A program made the position numbers and the translations under genes. This document shows, piece by piece, positions 17,830 to 26,106 of a stretch of DNA of 64,000 bases. Positions within the stretch are counted from its first letter, which is position 1, and each line of letters opens with the position of its first letter. The notes below the pieces were generated by a model that was not told the DNA's origin, ran no database searches, and saw only the letters and a list, made by a program, of their open reading frames with translations. The stretch is from Streptomyces hokutonensis (GTDB lineage: Bacteria > Actinomycetota > Actinomycetes > Streptomycetales > Streptomycetaceae), in assembly GCF_000376565.1 (NCBI RefSeq), contig NZ_BARG01000053.1, positions 124,001-188,000 of the forward strand, in the 5' to 3' direction.

Positions 17830-18207
17830 TCACTCGATCCAACGGGCAGCGGCCTCGTAGGTGGAGTCCGGGGAGCTGTTGAACGCGATGGCCGCAGCGG
17901 GCGCGTGCCGCCGAATCAGGTTGACGATGAGCTCAAGGAGTTCGACCTGATCGTCCGAGTGCCGCAGGCCACCGCCGACGGTGACGCACTCCCACGGACG
18001 AGCTCGCAGCGCACTCCCGACGACCACCTCGACGTCGTCACTTCCATCAAGGCCGAACAGGCAGGTCTCCACACCCACACCGTGTTCGGCGAACTTGGTC
18101 AGCCCCGCCTCGATCGCCCTGGCCACCGGCTCAGGGTCCCACGGCCCGGGCACCCGATACGGATCAAGCCCGATGACGAGGACGCGCGGTGCAGCAGTGG
18201 TGTCCAT
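17830..18207 (-). CDS. hypothetical protein, small alpha/beta
   Basis: A 125-residue soluble protein (MDTTAAPRVLVIGLDPYRVP...). The alternation of strands (VLVIGLD, VETCLFGLD, CVTVGGGLR, AIAFNSSP) and helices suggests a small flavodoxin/Rossmann-like fold. It has no catalytic motif I can name. It is convergent with the PAP2 gene, with only 12 bp between the stops. Confidence 0.7.
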   Translation of the reverse strand: MDTTAAPRVLVIGLDPYRVPGPWDPEPVARAIEAGLTKFAEHGVGVETCLFGLDGSDDVEVVVGSALRARPWECVTVGGGLRHSDDQVELLELIVNLIRRHAPAAAIAFNSSPDSTYEAAARWIE

Positions 18208-18341
18208 GTTCGGACGATACGTGCCGGGCGAGATCTGCGATGCACTGGTCGAGTTCGCCCGCGTCGGCGGCGGGGCGTTGTGCGTGGACGAGGCCGTATA
18301 ACCGTTTGCCGCAGGTCGTCCCGCTCGGATAGGAATCTCGC

Positions 18342-18896
18342 ATGCTGAAGGGTGACAAGGTCGGGCTCAGGGCCCGGCACGAGGACGACATCCCGATCCT
18401 GCACTCGGAGCTCTACGACGACGTGGCCACCCAGGCACGGGCCAATGGTCGGCCGTGGCGGCCGGTCTCGCCGGGCTCGAAGAACTCGCAGTTCGCGGTC
18501 GACGACGAGGAGCGGGTGCATGAACCCTTCTCCGTGGTGGAGTTGGACTCCGGCACCCTGATCGGCAGCGCGGTGCTGTGGGGCATCGACGACCACAACC
18601 GGACCGCGCACATCGGCCTGGGCCTGCTGCCCTCTGCCCGTGGCAAGGGCTACAGCACCGACGTGGTCGCGGTGCTGTGCCACTACGGCTTCGTCGTCCG
18701 CGGCCTGCACCGGCTGCAGATCGAGACGCTGCCGGACAACGACGCGATGCTGCGCTCCGCCGAGCGCAACGGCTTCGTCCGCGAGGGGGTGCTGCGTTCG
18801 GCGGCCTGGGTGATGGGGGAGTTCGTCGACGAGGTGCTCCTCGGGCTCCTGGCCGAGGAATGGAAGCCGGACCCGAAGAACAGGACCGGTAGCTGA
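18342..18896 (+). CDS. GNAT N-acetyltransferase (RimJ/RimL type)
   Basis: A 184-residue protein with TAGGA upstream. Acetyl-CoA site: LGLLPSARGKGYSTDVV (the R-G-K-G-Y variant of Q/R-x-x-G-x-G/A). Further motif: LHRLQIETLPDNDAMLRSAERNGF. The C-terminus (MGEFVDEVLLGLLAEEW) fits the RimJ/RimL subgroup, which acetylates protein N-termini, ribosomal proteins or small amines. The substrate is unknown. Confidence 0.9.
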   Translation: MLKGDKVGLRARHEDDIPILHSELYDDVATQARANGRPWRPVSPGSKNSQFAVDDEERVHEPFSVVELDSGTLIGSAVLWGIDDHNRTAHIGLGLLPSARGKGYSTDVVAVLCHYGFVVRGLHRLQIETLPDNDAMLRSAERNGFVREGVLRSAAWVMGEFVDEVLLGLLAEEWKPDPKNRTGS

Positions 18897-18988
18897 CCAC
18901 AAGGGTGCCCGACCGCGACCCCGACTCCCGTCCTGTCGCCCGGGAATGCACGGTGGGGCGGTGTGGTTGGAAGGACCGTGGGAGTGGA

Positions 18989-19003
18989 GGGGACAGTGTC
19001 CCC
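18989..19003. promoter_or_regulatory. 15-bp perfect palindrome, function unknown
   Basis: GGGGACA-g-TGTCCCC lies 92 bp downstream of the GNAT stop. It could be part of a terminator or an operator. Confidence 0.35.
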
Positions 19004-19102
19004 GGGCCTCACCTATTGCCTGCGGGGACGATCGTCCGGCTGAAGCCCCGCAGAGCACATCGCCGCGTAGGCGACCGCCCTCCATTCCCGCAACGAACAG
19101 AC

Positions 19103-19136
19103 GCGGCCCCGAGTGCTTCGATCGCCTCGGGGCCGC
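19103..19136 (+). terminator. hairpin terminator
   Basis: An 11-bp perfect stem (GCGGCCCCGAG / CTCGGGGCCGC) with a 12-nt loop, followed by a pyrimidine-rich tract. It lies between the GNAT gene and the chitinase promoter and would insulate them. Confidence 0.65.
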
Positions 19137-19233
19137 GGTATGTCCTCTCCTCTTCCGCTTCCGCGACGAACTGACTTCTCCAACTGGCCATCGGCACAAG
19201 GGCGTAGCCCCTCGCCCGTTGTTGCCGCAGGGG

Positions 19234-19263
19234 TTGACGGGCGTATTGGTCTAGGCCTTAATG
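19234..19263 (+). promoter_or_regulatory. chitinase promoter with DasR-like dre site
   Basis: TTGACG (19234-19239) is a good -35 element; a CTTAAT at 19257-19262, 17 bp on, is a plausible -10. Overlapping the spacer and -10 is TTGGTCTAGGCCTTA, close to the DasR responsive element (consensus about ACTGGTCTAGACCAGT). DasR is the GlcNAc-responsive GntR repressor of chitin use in Streptomyces. Binding here is inferred. Confidence 0.6.
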
Positions 19264-19273
19264 GCTTCAGCCT

Positions 19274-19303
19274 GTTCACATGAACGGAGAATGTTCATGA
19301 ACA
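19274..19303. promoter_or_regulatory. two GTTCATGAAC-type dyads upstream of chitinase
   Basis: A perfect 12-bp palindrome TGTTCATGAACA at 19292-19303 is preceded by an imperfect relative, GTTCACATGAAC, at 19274-19285. A further GAACA/ATGAAC half follows. They lie just after the expected transcription start, so they could be a second operator, for an unidentified regulator. Confidence 0.5.
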
Positions 19304-19367
19304 TGAACAGGTGTGATTTCCTCTACCCCCCACCGGCGCACCGGGTGCGCCGCGTCTTGGAGGACTC

Positions 19368-20372
19368 ATGCGTCGAAAGAGCAGCTACACACTGGCCGTT
19401 GCCGTGACCGCCGGCGCGGCGGTGGCAGCCGTCGTAGCCCCCTCGGCATCCGCGGCCCCGACAGCGGCGAACCCCGGACCCGGCTTCCCCGCCCGGTACT
19501 CGGCACCGTACGCCGAGACCTGGAACTCCCCGTCCGCCCTCGCCAACGCACGCAATGCCACCGGCCAGAAGTACTTCACCCTCGCCTTCGTCATCGCCGG
19601 AAGTGGCTGCAACGCGACCTTCAACGGCGACACGTCCATCACCGACTCCTCCTGGACCGCCGCCATCAATTCCACGAGGGCGGCCGGCGGCGACGTCATC
19701 GCCTCCTTCGGCGGCGCCTCCGGCACCGAACTGGGCGTCGCCTGTACCTCGGTGTCGACCCTCAAGGCCCAGTACAAGCGGGTCATCGACAGCCTCAACC
19801 TCACCCGTGTCGACCTCGACATCGAGGGCTCGACCCTCAACAACACGGCTGCCAACGACCGGCGCAACAAGGCCCTGGCACAGTTGCAGAGCGAGTACGC
19901 GACCGCGGGGCGCCGGCTCGACGTCCAGTACACCCTCCCGGTCAACCCGACCGGCCTGGAGCAGAACTCGATCAACCTGCTGAACAACGCCAAGAGCAAC
20001 GCCCTGACGGTCAATCTGGTCAACATCATGACCATGGACTACGGCCCGGCCATGGACATGGGCAAGGCGGCCACCGACGCGGCGACCGCCCTGCACGACC
20101 AACTGGGCCGGATCTGGACGACCAAGAGTTCCGCGCAGCTGTGGGCCATGGAGGGGAACACCCCCATGATCGGCGTGAACGACACCACGGCCGAGGTGTT
20201 CAGCACCGCCAACGCCACCACGCTCGCCAACTTCGCAGCCAGCAAGGGCATTCAGGAGCTCTCCTTCTGGTCGCTGGGCCGGGACAAGGCCTGCGCCACC
20301 AATGGTCAGCTGTCCGACACCTGCAGCGGCACGTCGCAGAGCGCGTACCAGTTCACCCGCACGCTCCGCTGA
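19368..20372 (+). CDS. secreted GH18 chitinase, single domain
   Basis: A 334-residue protein with TTGGAGG upstream. A Sec signal peptide (about 1-30, ending ASAA) leads directly into a GH18 barrel. The catalytic DxxDxDxE-type motif is VDLDIEG (Asp149, Asp151, Glu153), preceded by SFGGASG, which is the GH18 beta-3 motif. Substrate-side motif MTMDYG is near 225. It has no binding module. It hydrolyses chitin with retention, outside the cell. A dre-like site lies upstream. Confidence 0.93.
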   Translation: MRRKSSYTLAVAVTAGAAVAAVVAPSASAAPTAANPGPGFPARYSAPYAETWNSPSALANARNATGQKYFTLAFVIAGSGCNATFNGDTSITDSSWTAAINSTRAAGGDVIASFGGASGTELGVACTSVSTLKAQYKRVIDSLNLTRVDLDIEGSTLNNTAANDRRNKALAQLQSEYATAGRRLDVQYTLPVNPTGLEQNSINLLNNAKSNALTVNLVNIMTMDYGPAMDMGKAATDAATALHDQLGRIWTTKSSAQLWAMEGNTPMIGVNDTTAEVFSTANATTLANFAASKGIQELSFWSLGRDKACATNGQLSDTCSGTSQSAYQFTRTLR

Positions 20373-20385
20373 CCCGGCCCGGGCG

Positions 20386-20429
20386 ATCCCTGGGGCCGGC
20401 GGAGTGCGGCGCACAGCGGCCCCAGGGAT
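20386..20429. terminator. bidirectional terminator between convergent chitinases
   Basis: A 13-bp perfect inverted repeat (ATCCCTGGGGCCG / CGGCCCCAGGGAT) with an 18-nt loop sits between the two chitinase stop codons. Confidence 0.7.
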
Positions 20430-20483
20430 TGTGGGTGCTCGGTCACGCAAAGCGCCCGCGGGGGCGCAGGAGACCTCGAGGGC

Positions 20484-22106
20484 TCAGCCCGCGTAGGTCG
20501 CGAACAGTTTGGAGAACTGGTACGGGGTCTGCGGGATGTTCGTGCACTGGCTCAGGGCACCGGTGCAGGCGTTCCCGTCGCGGGTGACGTCCCAGAAGCC
20601 CAGCTCGCCGAGGTGGTTCTGCTTGGCGAAGGTGAGGACCTGCTGTGCGTCGGCGGCCGTGAAGACCTCACTGGCGGTGTCGTTCTGGCCGAGCATCGGG
20701 GTGAGGCCGACCGTCGCCCAGGTCTGGGCGGTGGTGAGGTTCGGCCACACCGAGGCGATCTGGGCGCGGGTCGAGGTCGCGGCCTGGATCGCGTACGTGC
20801 CCATCTTCCCGGACGGGCTGGGCGCGGCGCTGTCGCCGTAGTCCATGGCCATCAGGTTGACGGTGTCGACGTTCAGGTTGTGCGACTTGGCGGAGTTGAG
20901 GATGTAGACGCCGTCGGCGGTGAGACCGCTGGGCAGGACCGGGAGGGTGAGGGTGACCTTGAGGTCGCGGCCCTTGGCGCGCTGTGCGGCCTGGACGGCG
21001 GCCACGGCTGTCGAGCGCCGGTCGATCGAGGCGTGGTCGACCGCCGCGGCGCCCTCGATGTCGAAGTCCACACGGTCCAGGGCGTAGGCGTCCACGACCT
21101 TCTGGTACTGCGCCTGGAGCGCGGTCGTGCTGGTGCAGGCGAGGGCCAGTTCGGTGCCCGACGCGCCACCGAAGGACGGCCGTACGTCACCGCCCATCGC
21201 GCGCAGCGCGTCGAAGTCCGCCCGGTCCCAGGCCGCTCCCGGGTCGAAGGAGTTGAACCAGCTGGCGCTGCAGCCGGTCGACCCCGCGGTGATGAAGCCG
21301 AGCGAGAACTGCCGCAGCCCGGTGTTCGTGGCGATCTGCGTGAGGTTCGGCGTCGGGTAGGCGCCGAGGTCGACAAAGGGGGCCGCCACGCCGGGAGTTG
21401 TGCCGCTGCCCGCGGTCGCGGTGAGTGTCGCGGAGTGCGCCGACTGGTTGTTGGAGTCGTCGAGCGCGGTCACCGAGAAGCTGTGACTGCTGCCGGGGAG
21501 CAGGCCGATCACCGTGAACGTGGTGCCGGTGCCGGAGGTGGTGGCGATGACGTCGCTGCCCTCGTAGACGCGGTAGCCGACGACGCCGACGTTGTCGGTC
21601 GAGGCGCTCCAGCCCAGCGTCACGCTGCCGGGGCCGGTGGCCCGGACGGCGAGGCCGGTGGGAGTCGAGGGCGCGACGGTGTCGGCGGGGACGCCGGCGC
21701 AGGGGCCGTTGTTGATCAGACAGGCGCTCGGCGGGACGACCGAGCCGGTGTAGCTGAAGTCCATGCCGACGACGGGCGCGGAGTCACCGGGGGCGAGCGG
21801 GGCCTCCCAGGAGGGGGAGGTGATCGTGTACTGCGTACCGCTGTGGGTGACCGTGCCGTTCCACGAGCTGGTGACGGCCTCGGTGGCGGGCAGCGTGAAG
21901 GTGATGGTCCATGAACTGACCGTGTGGGTGGACTTGTTGGTGACCGTGTAGCCGCCCTCGAAGCCGGCACCCCAGGTGGAGGTGATGCCGAAGGAGGCGA
22001 TCAGACCGGTGTTGTCGGCCGCGTGGGCGGCCGGGGCGGCGGTCGTGGCCAGGCCGCCGACCATCAGGGCGGCGGTCAATGCGGCGCGCAGCGACGCACG
22101 TCTCAT
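20484..22106 (-). CDS. secreted GH18 chitinase with CBM2 and FnIII domains
   Basis: The start at 22106 (MRRASLRAAL) has GGAGGA 8 nt upstream and gives 540 residues. Order: Sec signal (1-30), CBM2-like beta sandwich (about 31-125; W44, W66, W82, W100), a short Cys-loop linker, fibronectin III (about 145-232), and a GH18 catalytic domain (about 243-540) with SFGGASG at 311-317 and VDFDIE (Asp347, Asp349, Glu351). The multi-domain layout is typical of Streptomyces chitinases that bind and degrade crystalline chitin. The catalytic part is a paralogue of the protein encoded at 19368. Confidence 0.93.
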   Translation of the reverse strand: MRRASLRAALTAALMVGGLATTAAPAAHAADNTGLIASFGITSTWGAGFEGGYTVTNKSTHTVSSWTITFTLPATEAVTSSWNGTVTHSGTQYTITSPSWEAPLAPGDSAPVVGMDFSYTGSVVPPSACLINNGPCAGVPADTVAPSTPTGLAVRATGPGSVTLGWSASTDNVGVVGYRVYEGSDVIATTSGTGTTFTVIGLLPGSSHSFSVTALDDSNNQSAHSATLTATAGSGTTPGVAAPFVDLGAYPTPNLTQIATNTGLRQFSLGFITAGSTGCSASWFNSFDPGAAWDRADFDALRAMGGDVRPSFGGASGTELALACTSTTALQAQYQKVVDAYALDRVDFDIEGAAAVDHASIDRRSTAVAAVQAAQRAKGRDLKVTLTLPVLPSGLTADGVYILNSAKSHNLNVDTVNLMAMDYGDSAAPSPSGKMGTYAIQAATSTRAQIASVWPNLTTAQTWATVGLTPMLGQNDTASEVFTAADAQQVLTFAKQNHLGELGFWDVTRDGNACTGALSQCTNIPQTPYQFSKLFATYAG

Positions 22107-22281
22107 GCGGATGCTCCTCCGTGGGGCGAGGCCGCGCACGGCGTCGCGCCGGTACGCGGAGTGCGGTGCCCTGCACGCCCGTCGCACGGTGGACAGGTGC
22201 GGGTGGGGAGGAGCCGTGCGACGCGATCAGGGCGGGGTGAGGCAGCGGAAATCCGTCGAACGGCGAGTCGTGAAGTTAATC

Positions 22282-22292
22282 GGAAACTTTCC
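22282..22292 (-). promoter_or_regulatory. GGAAANTTTCC dyad in chitinase promoter region
   Basis: GGAAACTTTCC is a perfect 11-bp dyad, followed on the minus strand by a TTAACTTC sequence. It lies about 180 bp upstream of the CBM2-chitinase start codon. It may be a growth-phase or substrate control element; the regulator is unknown. Confidence 0.4.
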
Positions 22293-22357
22293 TTACATCT
22301 GCCTGCGGTACGAAGCGTGGCTGCCCGCGTCGGCCTGCGTCAAGAGATCTGGGAAAG

Positions 22358-22373
22358 ATTCGTCTAGACCAAT
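22358..22373 (-). promoter_or_regulatory. DasR-like dre site upstream of second chitinase
   Basis: ATTCGTCTAGACCAAT (ATTGGTCTAGACGAAT on the coding side) matches the dre consensus core GGTCTAGACC closely: 14 of 16 positions are dyad-symmetric. It is 252 bp from the start codon, with a TTGACG on the minus strand between. Together with the site at 19244 it suggests joint DasR control. Confidence 0.65.
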
Positions 22374-22406
22374 TTCGGCCCCGGGGGCGGGAGTTGCCGC
22401 GGGCTG

Positions 22407-23522
22407 TCACCGCACCCCGCTGTAGGCAGCCATGATCATCTCCATGCCGCGGTTGTCCTCCTGCTGCTCCCGGTCGATCATCTGGTTCATCACGTAGGCC
22501 ACCGTCATACGTGCATCAGGGTCACTCGCGACCAGCGAGCCGCCCCATCCGCCCCAACCGAACATGTCGCCGAACTTGCCGAAACCCACGGTCCAGGCCA
22601 TCGGGGTCCGCAGCACCCTGTCCTCGCCGCGGAACATCTCCTGCCATGCGGGCTCGCAGCCCTGGGGCGACAGCAGCCGTACGCCACCGACGGAACCCCG
22701 GTTCGCCAGTACCGACTGGACGAGGGCGACGGACCGCGCGTTGCCGAAGCCGTTGACCGCGGGGATCTGTGCACGGCGCCAGGCCACGGAGTTGGCGTCC
22801 CTGACCCGGACCGCGACACCGTCGTACTCCCGACGTGTGCCGTCCGGTCCGGACGGTGCGCCGGCGACGTACTCGTCGGTCAGCGACGGCGGCGGGATGA
22901 GCGGTGCGACGCGGCGGTCGTCGTCGGCGGAGAGCCCGATGTGGAAGTCCGCGCCCAGCGGCTTGGCCACGTCCTCCGCGAAAAAATCGCCGAGGGAACG
23001 GCCGGTGATGCGGCGGACGATCTCACCGATCAGATACCCGAAGGTGAGCGCGTGGTACCCGGCGGCGGTTCCCGGTTCCCACTCGGGGGCCTGCGCGGCC
23101 AGCCCTGCCGTCACGCTCTGCCAGTCGTAGAGGTCCTCGACCGTCGTCGGCCCGGACAGGTCCGGCAGCCCCGCGGTATGGGACAGCACATGGCGTACCA
23201 GCAGACGCTCCTTGCCCGCCGCGGCGAACTCGGGCCAGTAGACGGCGACCGGCGCGGACAGATCGAGCCGGCCCTGGTCGGCCAGGACGAGCGCGCACAG
23301 GGCGGTCATGTTCTTGGTCGTCGAGTTCACGCCCGTGAGGGTGTCGCGCTCCCAGCCGACGGTGCGGTCCGCGTCGGCGTACCCGCCCCACAGGTCGACC
23401 ACCGGTTCGCCGTCGAGGTAGACGGCGACCGAGGCGCCCACATCGTTCTTGCCGAGCGAGGCCGCGAGGGCCGCCTCGACCGCGGCGAACCGCGGTTCGC
23501 ACATCCCCTTAACATCAGTCAT
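22407..23522 (-). CDS. serine beta-lactamase-fold hydrolase/esterase (class C, family VIII type)
   Basis: A 371-residue cytoplasmic-looking protein (no signal peptide) starting at 23522. The nucleophile motif S-T-T-K is at 67-70 and the general-base Tyr is probably Tyr156 (GYHAL). Other family marks: LVRHVLSHTAGLPDLSG, GYLIGEIVRRITGRSLGDFF, FGWGGWGGSL near the C-terminus. Proteins of this kind are esterases or D-stereospecific peptidases more often than lactamases. It is divergent from the AraC-type regulator at 23657. Confidence 0.85.
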   Translation of the reverse strand: MTDVKGMCEPRFAAVEAALAASLGKNDVGASVAVYLDGEPVVDLWGGYADADRTVGWERDTLTGVNSTTKNMTALCALVLADQGRLDLSAPVAVYWPEFAAAGKERLLVRHVLSHTAGLPDLSGPTTVEDLYDWQSVTAGLAAQAPEWEPGTAAGYHALTFGYLIGEIVRRITGRSLGDFFAEDVAKPLGADFHIGLSADDDRRVAPLIPPPSLTDEYVAGAPSGPDGTRREYDGVAVRVRDANSVAWRRAQIPAVNGFGNARSVALVQSVLANRGSVGGVRLLSPQGCEPAWQEMFRGEDRVLRTPMAWTVGFGKFGDMFGWGGWGGSLVASDPDARMTVAYVMNQMIDREQQEDNRGMEMIMAAYSGVR

Positions 23523-23656
23523 GTGCGCCAGCCTCAGGCAACGCCGAGGCCACCCGCCCGACAATTCCCGCACGGCTTCTGTCGGGCCGGACGCGAAGAA
23601 CTCACCTACACCTGAAGACAGCCCGGTCGTATCGGCAGAGAGAGGTACGGACACAC

Positions 23657-24538
23657 GTGCTGGAGCGGCTGAACCAGGCGCTGGACCACCTGGAGGCCCG
23701 CCTCGACCGGGAGGTCGACGTGGCAGAGGCGGCCAGGATCGCCGCGGTGTCGGAGTACCACTTCCGCCGGTTGTTCTCCGCCCTCGCCGGGATGCCGCTC
23801 CCGGTCTATGTGCGGCGCCGGCGGATGACGCTCGCCGCCGCCGAGGTGCTGGACGGGCAACGCACGCTGCTCGATGTCGCGGTGCGGTACGGCTACGGCT
23901 CGGGTGAGGCGTTCGCCCGGGCGTTCCGGTCGGTGCACGGCATCGGTCCGGGCGAGGCCCGGCGCACGGGCGCACTGCTCACGGCACAGCCGCGCATGTC
24001 CTTCCGCGTCGTCGTCGAAGGAAGTACGACGATGCGCTACCGGATCGTGGAGAAGGAGGCGTTCCGGATCGTCGGCAGGAAGGCGCGGGTCCCGCTGGTG
24101 CACGAGGGGCTCAACGAGGTCGCCGCGGCGCACCTGAAGAGCCTGGACGAGCGGGCGGTCGTACGGATGAAGGAGCTGTCCGACCGGGAACCCGAGGGGA
24201 TCGTGTCGGCAGCGGTGTATCTGACCGACAGTCGGGAGGAGGGGGCCGAGGCCGACTACTGGATCGGCGCGGTCACCGGCCCGGAAACCGCCGTCGAGGA
24301 ACTCGAGGCCCTCGACGTGCCGGCCGGGACCTGGGCGGTCTTCGACAACGACGGGCCCTATCCGAGCGCGCTCCAGGCACTGTGGCGCGACGTGTTCACA
24401 CAGTGGTTCCCCTCCAACCCGTACACGAGCAGGCCAGGTCCGGAACTCATGCGGACGCGGCCGGTGGAGATCGGCGAAGAGACCCACTCCCAGCTGTGGA
24501 TCCCGATCGAGCGGAGCAGCGGCAACGCCGGTGCGTGA
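23657..24538 (+). CDS. AraC-family regulator with GyrI-like effector domain
   Basis: A GTG start gives 293 residues. The N-terminal ~100 residues hold two AraC HTHs (VDVAEAARIAAVSEYHFRRLF; RTLLDVAVRYGYGSGEAFARAFRSVHG). The rest is a GyrI-like/AraC-E-bind domain (about 125-290) that binds small hydrophobic ligands. This is the Rob/SoxS-like architecture. The neighbours are a hydrolase (divergent) and an MFS efflux pump 228 bp downstream, either of which may be its target. Confidence 0.9.
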   Translation: MLERLNQALDHLEARLDREVDVAEAARIAAVSEYHFRRLFSALAGMPLPVYVRRRRMTLAAAEVLDGQRTLLDVAVRYGYGSGEAFARAFRSVHGIGPGEARRTGALLTAQPRMSFRVVVEGSTTMRYRIVEKEAFRIVGRKARVPLVHEGLNEVAAAHLKSLDERAVVRMKELSDREPEGIVSAAVYLTDSREEGAEADYWIGAVTGPETAVEELEALDVPAGTWAVFDNDGPYPSALQALWRDVFTQWFPSNPYTSRPGPELMRTRPVEIGEETHSQLWIPIERSSGNAGA

Positions 24539-24766
24539 ACACTGGTTTGACGACGGGCGGGGATGCTCCGGCTCGGCTTGACCTCACGGCTGGGCGAGCG
24601 GCGCCCTGAGCGCTCGTAGACTCTTCATGCCCCCAGGGGCGCATCGGGCAACGGCGACCGAGGCGACAGGTCACAGAAACAGGGCGAACCGGACGCATCA
24701 CGGTCCTGCCCTCTTCCCCCCCGCATCCGCACGCACACCGCAGCCCGTGAAAGGTACTCGCGCCCC

Positions 24767-26002
24767 ATGCCACTGGCCCTGCTGGCCCTTGCCCTCGTCG
24801 CGTTCGGTATCGGTACGACCGAGTTCGCCACCATGGGACTGCTGCCCCAGATCGCCGACGGCGTCGGCGTGTCCGTGCCGCACGCCGGCAACCTCGTCTC
24901 CGCCTACGCGCTCGGTGTCGTCGTCGGGGCGCCCGTCCTGACCGGCATCGGCGCGCGCATCGCCCACAAACGGCTCCTGCTCCTGCTCTCCGCGATGTTC
25001 GTGATCGGCAACGTCGCCTCCGCTCTTGCTCCGAACTTCGGCCTGCTGTTCGCCGCACGGTTCCTGGCGGGCCTGCCCCACGGAGCACTGTTCGGCGTAG
25101 GGGCCGTCGTGGCTTCCCGGCTGGTCGCCCCCGAACGAGCCGGGCGGGCCGTGTCGAGGATGTTCCTCGGGCTCACCGTCGCCAACATCGTCGGCGTCCC
25201 GGCCGGCACCGCCCTCGGGCAGCACCTCGGCTGGCGGTACGCCTACTGCGGCGTCGCCGTCATCGGCCTTGTCGCGCTCGCGGCGCTGGCCGCCTTCGTT
25301 CCCCATCAGCCGCGCGGCAACCAGGCTGGCATCCGGCACGAACTGCGGGCGATGGGCAACCGGCAGGTCGCCCTCGGCCTGGCCACCGCCGTCGTGGGAT
25401 TCGGCGGCTTCTTCGCCGTCTACAGCTACCTGGTGCCGATCCTGACCCACGTGACCGGCCTCGCCGACTCCTCCACCACCTGGGTCCTCGCGCTCTACGG
25501 CATCGGCATGACGCTGGGCACACTGATCGCGGGTCCGCTCAGCGACCGTGCCCTGCGCCCGACGTTGTACGGGGGCCTCTTCCTGCTCGGCTCGACGCTC
25601 CTGGCGTTCTACTTCACCGTGCACAGCACCGTCCCCGCCCTGGTGACCCTCGTGTTCATGGGCGCGATGGGCGCCCTGGTCACCACCCCCGTGCAGATGC
25701 TGCTCATGGCCAAGGCGAAGAACGCCCCGACGATGGCCGCGGCCTCCAACCACTCCGCCTTCAACCTGGCCAACGCGGGCGGAGCCTGGCTCGGCGGTCT
25801 GGCCATTTCCGCCGGCTGGGGCTGGGCCTCACCGGCACTGGTCGGGGCGACGCTCGCCGCAGCCGGGCTCGGCCTCGCCCTCTTCGCAGGCTTCACGGAC
25901 CGTGACACCGGCAGCTCCGCACTGATCACTTCGTCACGGACCAGAACCCCGTCGGAGCCGTTGCCGACGACGTCCCGAACGGGGACCAGCAGGGACGCCT
26001 GA
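24767..26002 (+). CDS. MFS transporter, DHA1 (AraJ/Cml-like) efflux pump
   Basis: A 411-residue protein with about 12 transmembrane helices. Motifs: LVAFGIGTTEFATMGLLPQI in the first helix (typical of sugar/drug efflux AraJ-type members), and the loop 2-3 motif GARIAHKRLLLLL. A C-terminal Ser/Thr/Arg-rich tail of about 25 residues follows. It probably exports small molecules by proton antiport. Confidence 0.9.
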   Translation: MPLALLALALVAFGIGTTEFATMGLLPQIADGVGVSVPHAGNLVSAYALGVVVGAPVLTGIGARIAHKRLLLLLSAMFVIGNVASALAPNFGLLFAARFLAGLPHGALFGVGAVVASRLVAPERAGRAVSRMFLGLTVANIVGVPAGTALGQHLGWRYAYCGVAVIGLVALAALAAFVPHQPRGNQAGIRHELRAMGNRQVALGLATAVVGFGGFFAVYSYLVPILTHVTGLADSSTTWVLALYGIGMTLGTLIAGPLSDRALRPTLYGGLFLLGSTLLAFYFTVHSTVPALVTLVFMGAMGALVTTPVQMLLMAKAKNAPTMAAASNHSAFNLANAGGAWLGGLAISAGWGWASPALVGATLAAAGLGLALFAGFTDRDTGSSALITSSRTRTPSEPLPTTSRTGTSRDA

Positions 26003-26035
26003 AGGGAAACCCGTCAGCTGTGACGGCGGTTCGAC

Positions 26036-26054
26036 CGGTGTGATCCCCACACCG
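26036..26054. terminator. hairpin between convergent genes
   Basis: A 7-bp stem CGGTGTG / CACACCG with a 5-nt loop, with outer pairing GCGG/CCGC. It lies between the MFS gene and the histidine kinase gene. Confidence 0.5.
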
Positions 26055-26106
26055 AGCCGCCCCTGCTGACCGCTGTGGCTTCGAAGGGCTGCCGCGGTGT
26101 AGCGCG

